A stretch of 64,000 nucleotides of DNA from contig QAMH01000007.1 of NCBI GenBank assembly GCA_003149935.1, positions 62,001 to 126,000 on the forward strand, in the 5' to 3' direction. A model generated the notes under the pieces. That model did no database searches. It was not told the DNA's origin and worked only from the letters and a program-made list of their open reading frames with translations. Source of the DNA: Coriobacteriia bacterium. Its GTDB lineage: Bacteria; Actinomycetota; Coriobacteriia; Coriobacteriales; QAMH01. Below are positions 1 through 6,261 of this stretch, in pieces (the first letter of the stretch is position 1; each line of letters begins with the position of its first letter). The position numbers and the translations under genes were made by a program.

Positions 1-956
1 GCGCCTTCATCCGAAAGATGTGCGAGGAGGTCTTCGACTCGCGCTACGTCTTTTGCCTGCACGGCAGCGATGACATGAACAAATGGCTGCTCGAGGTCAC
101 CTTCGACAAGATCATGTTCACGGGCAGCCCGCACGTGGGCAAGCTCATCATGAAACACGCGGCCGATTCGCTCACGAGCGTCACCTTGGAGCTTGGTGGC
201 AAGAGCCCGCTGTTCATCGCCGCGGATGCCAACGTGAAGCGTGCAGCGCAACGCGTGGCCTGGGGCAAGTGCCTCAATTCCGGGCAGACTTGCGTGGCGC
301 CTGACTACGCTCTCGTTCATGCGAGCGTGATCGATGAGTTCGTGCACTGGATGGACCATTACCTGCATGAGTTCTACGGTGCGGACATCTTGGCAAGCCC
401 TGACTATCCTCACATGATCAACGAAAAGCACTTCGACGAGGTGTGCGCCTACATCGACAATCGTCCCGCGGACTGCGCCGTCGCGCTTGGTGGTGGAAGA
501 GACGCCACGACGCTCAAGATCGAACCGACCCTGCTTACGAACGTCACGATAGACGACCCAGTGATGGCCCAGGAGATATTCGGCCCCGTGCTCCCCATCA
601 TCGCATGGGACGATGTTGAGGACGCCATTGGTGTGACCCGCCACTTCGGGCATCCTCTTGCCTGCTACATCTTCTCGGAGAGCAGAGGATTCCAGCGCAT
701 GATTCTCGATAGAGTTCCCAGTGGTGGCGCCGTCATAAACGATGTGATCATCCACGTGGCCAACAGTCATATGGGATTCGGTGGCCTGCAGAACTCCGGC
801 ATCGGTGCCTATCACGGCAAGGTTGGATTCGACTGCTTCACGCACTACAAGTCGACCTCGAAGAAGACGACGTTATTTGATATCCCCGTGCGCAATCCGC
901 CATTTGACGAGATGTCGATGCGCATCCTGAAGCTCCTGGTCCCACCTCCGCGCTAG
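1..956 (+). CDS. Aldehyde dehydrogenase family protein (5' end cut by window)
   Basis: The reading frame is open from base 3, so the N-terminus lies outside the window; 317 residues are visible. The protein oxidises an aldehyde to the acid with NAD(P)+. The general-base glutamate motif LELGGKSP (codon at 189) and the nucleophile motif GQTC (Cys codon at 291) are both present, followed by the family's C-terminal EIFGPVLP and GFGGLQNSGIG motifs. The short C-terminus without a large extension resembles class 3 (ALDH3/YwdH-like) enzymes. The substrate cannot be told from the sequence. Nothing downstream suggests an operon: the next gene has its own promoter. Confidence 0.93.
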   Translation, partial: AFIRKMCEEVFDSRYVFCLHGSDDMNKWLLEVTFDKIMFTGSPHVGKLIMKHAADSLTSVTLELGGKSPLFIAADANVKRAAQRVAWGKCLNSGQTCVAPDYALVHASVIDEFVHWMDHYLHEFYGADILASPDYPHMINEKHFDEVCAYIDNRPADCAVALGGGRDATTLKIEPTLLTNVTIDDPVMAQEIFGPVLPIIAWDDVEDAIGVTRHFGHPLACYIFSESRGFQRMILDRVPSGGAVINDVIIHVANSHMGFGGLQNSGIGAYHGKVGFDCFTHYKSTSKKTTLFDIPVRNPPFDEMSMRILKLLVPPPR

Positions 957-1056
957 GGCACACGAGGGTGAACGAGGCTCTCCAGGCTAACGTTCTTTGC
1001 TCTAACAGAGAATGGTTAATTGAGGTTGATTGACAAGTCAAACTCCACCTGAAGTC

Positions 1057-1085
1057 TTGTATGTGCACTCTTTGCGTCCTAGAAT
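1057..1085 (+). promoter_or_regulatory. Sigma70-type promoter for the small acidic protein
   Basis: A -35 box TTGTAT (1057-1062) and a -10 box TAGAAT (1080-1085) are separated by 17 bp, about 30 bp ahead of the AAAGG ribosome-binding site at 1106-1110. The arrangement is close to consensus; function is inferred. Confidence 0.55.
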
Positions 1086-1122
1086 ATATTTAGGTTAGAT
1101 AAACAAAAGGATGGTGGTCACA

Positions 1123-1296
1123 ATGGTCGATACATTAGACGAGGACGCTCGCAAGGATCTCGAGCGCATCGAGGAGGAGGCAGCCGCCGAGGCTGCGGCC
1201 GCAGTCGAGGATTTTGACGCGATGGGCGAGGAAGAGGCCGCAGTCGATGCTGCCGAGACCGCCGCGACCTTCGAAGAGGCTGCGCAGAACAATTAG
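1123..1296 (+). CDS. Very acidic, Ala/Glu-rich small protein (57 aa)
   Basis: I do not recognise the family. The protein is 57 residues, almost entirely Ala, Glu and Asp with very few aromatic or basic residues, so it is strongly acidic and probably helical or disordered. I chose ATG 1123 because AAAGG at 1106-1110 and GGTGG just before it are well placed; the in-frame ATG at 1111 directly abuts the AAAGG and is too close. The gene has its own good promoter and is followed by a hairpin, so it looks like a real monocistronic small gene rather than a chance frame. No function can be assigned. Confidence 0.6.
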   Translation: MVDTLDEDARKDLERIEEEAAAEAAAAVEDFDAMGEEEAAVDAAETAATFEEAAQNN

Positions 1297-1326
1297 TCCG
1301 TCTGAGATAACCGGACAGACTACATC

Positions 1327-1358
1327 GAGGGGAAAGGAGCAGTCGCTTCTTTCCCCTC
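1327..1358 (+). terminator. Hairpin after the small acidic protein gene
   Basis: A 14-bp stem with one mismatch (GAGGGGAAAGGAGC / GCTTCTTTCCCCTC) closes a 4-nt loop. The U-run that follows is poor, so termination efficiency is uncertain. Confidence 0.55.
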
Positions 1359-1470
1359 TTTGATATGCCTCTTCGTATGTCGTGTCGTCATCGCCTAAGA
1401 TGGGACTTTGCTGATTGCTTCCCACGCGAGCCGATCAAAGAGCTCTCGCTGACCATTTCTCGAACCGCGT

Positions 1471-1591
1471 TGCCAAAGATTGCGAGTGCGTGACCGCAAA
1501 GTGCCAAGGATTGCGGGCGAGTGACAGTATAAAGCGGTCACGGAGGGGCATTTCTTGGCTCTTGCCGGTCAAGCACCCGCAATCCTTGGCA
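1471..1591. repeat. Three copies of a 24-25 bp intergenic repeat (two direct, one inverted)
   Basis: TGCCAAAGATTGCGAGTGCG begins at 1471 and TGCCAAGGATTGCGGGCGAG at 1502, both continuing into GTGAC. A third copy lies inverted at 1568-1591, where CCCGCAATCCTTGGCA is the exact reverse complement of the first 16 bases of copy two. Copies 2 and 3 can fold into a long stem around the intervening ~50 bp. It looks like a dispersed non-coding palindromic element. Confidence 0.7.
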
Positions 1592-1664
1592 TCGACATGC
1601 AAATTGCGATTAGCGGCCCATGGTCTTTGGCGACGATTGTCTGGTTCTTCGCCTGTCTTTTGTA

Positions 1665-1691
1665 TTGCAATGTGTGGATTTGTGCTAGTAT
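1665..1691 (+). promoter_or_regulatory. Probable promoter of tRNA-Leu
   Basis: TTGCAA (1665-1670) and TAGTAT (1686-1691) with TG directly before the -10 region lie just upstream of the tRNA. The 15-bp spacing is short, so an extended -10 promoter is likelier than a classical one. Confidence 0.45.
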
Positions 1692-1716
1692 ACGTATCCG
1701 CGCAAAAGCGCTGCAT

Positions 1717-1802
1717 GCGGGCGTGGCGGAATGGCAGACGCGCTGGCTTCAGGTGCCAGTGGGCTTCGGCCCGTGAAGGTTCAACTCCTTTCGCCCGCAC
1801 CA
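1717..1802 (+). tRNA. tRNA-Leu (anticodon CAG)
   Basis: The acceptor stem GCGGGCG pairs perfectly with CGCCCGC and CCA is encoded. The anticodon stem CTGGC/GCCAG closes the loop TTCAGGT, which gives anticodon CAG. A long variable arm (GGGCTTCGGCCC) marks a class II tRNA, as expected for leucine. A strong terminator follows. Confidence 0.95.
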
Positions 1803-1812
1803 TACAAGCATG

Positions 1813-1841
1813 AAAGGCCGACCCAAGTGGTCGGCCTTTTT
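1813..1841 (+). terminator. Rho-independent terminator of tRNA-Leu
   Basis: The stem AAAGGCCGAC/GTCGGCCTTT with a short loop runs into a run of T residues. Confidence 0.85.
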
Positions 1842-1850
1842 CGTGGACTT

Positions 1851-1880
1851 CGGCGGTTTTATCCGCCGATTACCTATAAT
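1851..1880 (+). promoter_or_regulatory. Promoter region of the kinase/FHA/PBP operon
   Basis: A perfect TATAAT lies at 1875-1880, about 50 bp before the start codon at 1929. The expected -35 position is covered by a small inverted repeat (CGGCGG...CCGCCG, 1851-1868) instead of a recognisable -35 box, so an activator or an extra control site is possible. Confidence 0.5.
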
Positions 1881-1928
1881 GTGCTACTGCATCTGTCAAA
1901 ATGAACAGAAAACGAGGAGAGAGGCAAG

Positions 1929-3590
1929 ATGCAAGGTCCGTTGATTCTGGATCGCTATCGACCCATAGAAGTTAAAGGCGAAGGTGGCAGCGGCAGGGTC
2001 GAAATCTGCTGGGACACGCGCATACAGCGTCGCGTCGCCATCAAGCGCATGCCCATCTCAAACGCGCAGGCAAACGGTGTCGTCACCGGTCTTTCCGAGG
2101 CCCGCACGGGCGCGATGCTCAGCCGCCCCTCCATCGTAAGCGTGTACGACTTCGACAGGGTCGATGATGAGGCATTCCTCATCATGGAAGCCATCGATGG
2201 CCCCTCCCTGGCACAGATCATTCACGATACCCCGGCGGGTAGCTTCGACCTCGACATCGCGGCGGCCATCATCCTCGCCGTCGGCGATGCAGTCGAGTTC
2301 GCGCACGAGAATCAGGTCCTGCATCTCGACATCAAGCCCGATAACATCCTCGTGAACCGCAACGGCGCCTGCAAGGTCAGCGACTTTGGCGTGTCCGAGC
2401 TCGCCGACGCGCAAGGCTTCCGCAAGGCAAGCGGCGGCACCATCGGCTACATGCCGCCCGAGCAGATGAACGGCCACATGCTCGACGAGCGCACCGACGA
2501 GTTTGCCCTGGCAGCCGTCGTGTACGAGATTCTCACAGGCAAGCGTCCCTTTGCGGCAAATAGCCTCGATGCGAGCGCCAAGCTCATCCAGAAGTTCGAT
2601 GTCGCCCCACCGTCTTCGGTGCGCCTTGATCTCGATCCGGGCATCGACAGCGTGTTGTTCACGGCGCTCTCGCCCGACCCAGAAGATCGTTACGATAGCA
2701 TCGCGGATTTCCTCACCGCGCTCATGCCCTATCTGGGCAACGCCGCGCAGGGTAGCCGCCGTCTGCGTGAGATCGTTCAAGTAGACGATGAAGTTGTCGA
2801 GGAGCAGAGTTACGCGCCCAAGAAACGCGGCATCCTCGATCGCGTCTCGCCCAACCTGAGCGTCATCCTCGGACGCGTCATCGCCGCAGCGCTTTGCTGG
2901 TGGATCAGCACCTCGGCGTTTTTCAACATCACGATGATAGACACCAACATCGCCATGCTCATCGCACTGCTGCCGGCAGTTGCCGCAGCGGTCAAGCCCC
3001 CCTTCGGCGCCCTGCTTGCGATGCTCATTAATGGTGTTTCGCTCTTTCTCTGCCCCGTGCCCATGCCGGTGCTCGGCGTGGTTGCCATTGCGGCGGCCAT
3101 CGCCTGGGTCGTGCTTTTCGGCAGGGAGGGCGTTGCCGACACCAATTGCGCGCTTGTCATCTCGCCCCTCGGCCTCGTCGGTTTTGCGCCGCTCGCGCCC
3201 ATGATCGCCGGCTACTGTCTGCCGCCAAAACGCGCGCTTGGTGCCGCCGTCATTCAGGTCGTTCTCATGCTCACCGTAGGCAAGAACACGGGGCCAGAAT
3301 TATTGTTTGGCAGCATCACGAGCATACCGACCTGGATTATGATATGTGGTTGGATTATCGCGACTGTACTTATGTCGGTGCTATGCGTGCGCGAGACACG
3401 TATACTGTCGATACTTGGTGCAATCTGCGCGGCGCTTATTCTGCTTATCGCGCAGGGTATTGGATTGACTATCTTGACCGGTTTCCCCGCCGGTCCGAGC
3501 GGCACGTGGGCCATTACTACGGTTCTTGCGTGCGTTGCAATGTGTGTCGTCGGCGTCCTTGGGTCGTCGGTACGTCATAAAGGAGAATAG
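1929..3590 (+). CDS. Serine/threonine protein kinase with C-terminal multi-spanning membrane domain
   Basis: This is a Hanks-type kinase of 553 aa. The glycine loop GEGGSGRV (residues 17-24), the ATP-anchoring Lys39 in VAIK, the catalytic loop HLDIKPDN (Asp134; Leu replaces the usual Arg of HRD) and DFG (Asp152) are all visible, so it should be active. The missing HRD arginine suggests control that does not rely on activation-loop phosphorylation. Residues ~310-545 form several hydrophobic segments in place of the usual single helix plus sensor. It is the first gene of an envelope/division operon and ends 2 bp before fhaA; the downstream ribosome-binding site overlaps its last codons. It corresponds in position to the second kinase (PknA-like) of actinobacterial clusters. 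Its substrates are unknown; the adjacent FHA proteins are candidates. Confidence 0.9.
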   Translation: MQGPLILDRYRPIEVKGEGGSGRVEICWDTRIQRRVAIKRMPISNAQANGVVTGLSEARTGAMLSRPSIVSVYDFDRVDDEAFLIMEAIDGPSLAQIIHDTPAGSFDLDIAAAIILAVGDAVEFAHENQVLHLDIKPDNILVNRNGACKVSDFGVSELADAQGFRKASGGTIGYMPPEQMNGHMLDERTDEFALAAVVYEILTGKRPFAANSLDASAKLIQKFDVAPPSSVRLDLDPGIDSVLFTALSPDPEDRYDSIADFLTALMPYLGNAAQGSRRLREIVQVDDEVVEEQSYAPKKRGILDRVSPNLSVILGRVIAAALCWWISTSAFFNITMIDTNIAMLIALLPAVAAAVKPPFGALLAMLINGVSLFLCPVPMPVLGVVAIAAAIAWVVLFGREGVADTNCALVISPLGLVGFAPLAPMIAGYCLPPKRALGAAVIQVVLMLTVGKNTGPELLFGSITSIPTWIMICGWIIATVLMSVLCVRETRILSILGAICAALILLIAQGIGLTILTGFPAGPSGTWAITTVLACVAMCVVGVLGSSVRHKGE

Positions 3591-3592
3591 CA

Positions 3593-4588
3593 ATGGGCAT
3601 TTTTTCGAGGTTCGAGAACAAGGCCGAAGACGTCATCGAAGGATCGGGCGGTCGTGGTCGCGGTGGCATCGAACCCGTCAAGCTCGCCAAGCGTGCCTGC
3701 AAAGAGATGGAGCACGAGAAGATGATTGGCGTCGGGCACGAGTATGCGCCCACACTCTACAACATCCTCGTGTCGCCTGAGGACGATGCTGCAATGAGCG
3801 GCTACTATCCCTCGCTTGCAGGAGAGATCGAGACCTACCTTACCGGTCAGGGCGCTCAGCGCGGCCTCGTCTTCGACTGCCCTCCTCTTGCGCGCTTCAT
3901 CGTCGACGACGGCCTGCGCCGCGGCAAGTTCGACATCATCGCCGAGAGCGTCAGCCCGGCAATCATCGCCGAGCTCCGTCACGAGGAGATGGTGCGTTAC
4001 GGCATCGAGCCAGATTACGACAACCTCGACAACTTCGACTTCGACCGCTCCCAGTCGCACTCGAGAAACCAGCAGCCACAGGGGGCCGATTTCCCGGCTG
4101 ACGATGGCTTTGCAGGAGAGCCCTTTGCGAACGACTTTGACGAGCCGCTTTTCGACGCGCCCGCACCCATGCCTTCGGGTACCCCGGCCCCTGGCCCTGA
4201 CGCATTCGCGAACGACGTCGTCGACAATGCGGCGGATGATGCCGTCAGCGACGCTGCGCCTGCCGATCAGCGCACCGTCATCCTCAACGAGCCCATGCCG
4301 CAGCAGCCTCAGGCCGTCCTCTACAACCTCAAGACTCAGCGCGTGTACCAGCTGCGCGATGATCGCACCGTCGTCGGTCGCGATACCAACTGCGACGTCA
4401 TCATCGGTGACCCGAGCGTTTCGCGTCACCATGCCGAGGTCCTGCACAACGATTCTGGCTGGCTCATCCGTGATACCGGGTCAACCAACGGCATGATCGT
4501 CAACGGCATTGCCACGACGCAGTCGCGCATCTACGACGGTGACATCATCGATCTCGGTACCACCCAGCTCGAGTTCCAGGAGGGCTAA
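3593..4588 (+). CDS. fhaA: FhaA-like protein: DUF3662 domain plus FHA domain
   Basis: The 331-residue protein has an N-terminal DUF3662-type domain (~1-125), an acidic Pro/Ala-rich linker (~150-240) and a C-terminal FHA phosphothreonine-binding domain (~245-325). The FHA domain shows the ligand-contacting pattern GRD...SRHHAE...TGSTNG. FHA domains recruit proteins phosphorylated by Ser/Thr kinases; in mycobacteria FhaA links kinase signalling to peptidoglycan synthesis. It lies 2 bp after a kinase gene and just ahead of fhaB and the phosphatase, the standard actinobacterial arrangement. I see no signal peptide or membrane helix, so it should be cytoplasmic. Confidence 0.9.
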   Translation: MGIFSRFENKAEDVIEGSGGRGRGGIEPVKLAKRACKEMEHEKMIGVGHEYAPTLYNILVSPEDDAAMSGYYPSLAGEIETYLTGQGAQRGLVFDCPPLARFIVDDGLRRGKFDIIAESVSPAIIAELRHEEMVRYGIEPDYDNLDNFDFDRSQSHSRNQQPQGADFPADDGFAGEPFANDFDEPLFDAPAPMPSGTPAPGPDAFANDVVDNAADDAVSDAAPADQRTVILNEPMPQQPQAVLYNLKTQRVYQLRDDRTVVGRDTNCDVIIGDPSVSRHHAEVLHNDSGWLIRDTGSTNGMIVNGIATTQSRIYDGDIIDLGTTQLEFQEG

Positions 4589-4595
4589 GCTCAGC

Positions 4596-5009
4596 ATGGT
4601 CGATCTTCTTCTTCTGGCTGGCCGCCTGCTGCTCGTCGCCCTGCTCTACCTCTTCCTGTTCTTCGTCGTGAAGACGGGCGTCGGCCTCGTGCGCGGTCAG
4701 AACAAGAAGGAAAAGTCCTGGACGCTCAACGTCGAGAAAGGTCCGCGCACGCTCAAGGGCGTGCGTCTGACCATCGCCGGCCCTATCGTCATCGGCCGCG
4801 CTCCGGGCGCCGATATCGTCATCCCCACCGATTACGTCTCGGCACGTCATGCGCGCTTCTCGCTTTCGGGCAAGAGCCTTTCGGTCGAGGACCTCAACTC
4901 CACCAACGGCACCCTGCTCAACGGACACCCCGTCACCAAGCCCGTCGCCTGCTCTGAGGGCGATATCGTCACCATCGGAAACGTCGATATAAAGATTGGC
5001 CGTCAATGA
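4596..5009 (+). CDS. fhaB: FhaB-like membrane-anchored FHA protein
   Basis: The protein has 137 residues. A hydrophobic N-terminal helix (~3-26) is followed by a basic stretch and an FHA domain (~60-135) with GRA...SARHARF...NSTNGTLLNG. It probably tethers phosphoproteins at the membrane near the division/elongation machinery. ATG 4596 was chosen because it begins the membrane helix; frames starting further upstream would overlap fhaA by about 80 bp and add a low-complexity stretch. The last codons overlap the start of the phosphatase gene by 4 bp (ATGA), which indicates translational coupling. Confidence 0.9.
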   Translation: MVDLLLLAGRLLLVALLYLFLFFVVKTGVGLVRGQNKKEKSWTLNVEKGPRTLKGVRLTIAGPIVIGRAPGADIVIPTDYVSARHARFSLSGKSLSVEDLNSTNGTLLNGHPVTKPVACSEGDIVTIGNVDIKIGRQ

Positions 5010-6259
5010 GTTTCAACTTCACCAAGCCCACCATGCCGCGTTCGTATGCTGCTCGCTCGGATGTTGGCAGCGTGCGCGAACACAACGAGGACAGCTATCT
5101 GGTCAAGACCCCGCTCTTCGTCGTCGCTGACGGTATGGGCGGCCATGAGGCCGGCGAGGTCGCGAGCAATATTGCCGTCACCACCATGGAAGCCCATGCG
5201 CCCAAGAGCACGAGCCCCGAAGCGCTTGCCGCGGCCGTCATCAAGGCAAACGAGGCCGTCTTGCGCGGCGCCCAGGACGGCACGGGTAAACCGGGCATGG
5301 GCACGACGCTCACCGCCGCCTTCGTCTTCGAGGACGAGGCAACCATCGCGCAGGTGGGCGACTCGCGCGCGTACCTGCTGCACGATGGCCAGCTCCAGCG
5401 CATTACGCGCGACCACTCGCTCGTGGCAGACCTTATCGAGCAGGGTCGTCTGACGGAGGCCGAGGCGCGTTTCCATCCGCAGCGCTCGGTCATCACGCGT
5501 GCTCTCGGCAGCGATCCGCACATGCAGCCCGACCTCTACACCCTGCACGTCGAGGAGGGCGATCGACTGCTCCTGTGCTCCGATGGCCTATGCTCAATGA
5601 TCTCCGATGAGGATATCGAGGAGATTCTGCTCGATAATCCAGCTCCCGCCCATGCCTGCGATGCGCTGGTCGAGGAGGCGATTATCGCCGGTGGCCTCGA
5701 CAACGTCACCGTCATCCTCATCGACCCCCTCGGTGATCCTCCGAGCGAGAAGGACGAGGAGGATATCGTCGAGGAGCGCGTCGTTGGCCTTCCCGAAGAC
5801 GCAAGGGCCGATGAGGAGGAGCCCGCCGCTCCTGCCGCTGCAGCCGCACTCGTTGAAGCTGCGCCCACGCAGGCGGCACACGCATCCAAGAGCAAGCCCA
5901 AGAAAAACGGCAAGGGTGGCAAGCACCATAAACCCAAGCACAGGGGCAGGATGGCACCGTTCATCTGGGCGCTTGCCTTCATCCTCATTCTCGCTGCCGC
6001 AGGCTTCGGATTCTACGCCTTCGCGCAGAACTCCTACTTCATCATCGCTGAAAACGGCGTCGTGAACGTCTACCGCGGCCTTCCCGGCGAGTTTGCCGGC
6101 ATCTCGGTGTCCTGGCTCGAGTCTCAGGCTCCTGATATCGACGTGTCCAAGCTCACGCCCATGGTGCAGAGCAATCTGAAGAACGGCATTTCCGTCAACT
6201 CGCTTGACGAGGCAAACGAGAAGATTTCCGAGTTCCGTCTGCAGACCACGAAGGGCTAA
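5006..6259 (+). CDS. pstP: PP2C-family Ser/Thr phosphatase, membrane-anchored (PstP/Stp)
   Basis: This 417-residue protein reverses Ser/Thr kinase signalling. The metal-dependent phosphatase domain (~8-240) carries the family motifs REHNEDS, VADGMGGHEAG, MGTTLTA, QVGDSRAY, SDGL and GGLDNVTVI, with all metal-binding aspartates in place. A long Ala/Glu/Lys-rich linker leads to a single transmembrane helix (~315-335) and a short extracellular tail. It overlaps fhaB by 4 bp and ends 2 bp before the SEDS-PBP gene, so the genes are surely co-transcribed. The layout matches mycobacterial PstP. Confidence 0.95.
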   Translation: MSFNFTKPTMPRSYAARSDVGSVREHNEDSYLVKTPLFVVADGMGGHEAGEVASNIAVTTMEAHAPKSTSPEALAAAVIKANEAVLRGAQDGTGKPGMGTTLTAAFVFEDEATIAQVGDSRAYLLHDGQLQRITRDHSLVADLIEQGRLTEAEARFHPQRSVITRALGSDPHMQPDLYTLHVEEGDRLLLCSDGLCSMISDEDIEEILLDNPAPAHACDALVEEAIIAGGLDNVTVILIDPLGDPPSEKDEEDIVEERVVGLPEDARADEEEPAAPAAAAALVEAAPTQAAHASKSKPKKNGKGGKHHKPKHRGRMAPFIWALAFILILAAAGFGFYAFAQNSYFIIAENGVVNVYRGLPGEFAGISVSWLESQAPDIDVSKLTPMVQSNLKNGISVNSLDEANEKISEFRLQTTKG

Positions 6260-6261
6260 TC

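Larger units (their letters stand above)
1359..1716. other. Intergenic stretch without a gene
   Basis: This 358-bp gap holds the three-copy repeat at 1471-1591 and the tRNA promoter at its right end. Overlapping open frames run through it on both strands and into the tRNA; none has a convincing ribosome-binding site, so I see no protein gene. Confidence 0.6.

Noticed and set aside
1415..1813. 132-codon frame running through the repeat and into tRNA-Leu
   Set aside because: It overlaps a functional tRNA and a repeat, and has no start signal.
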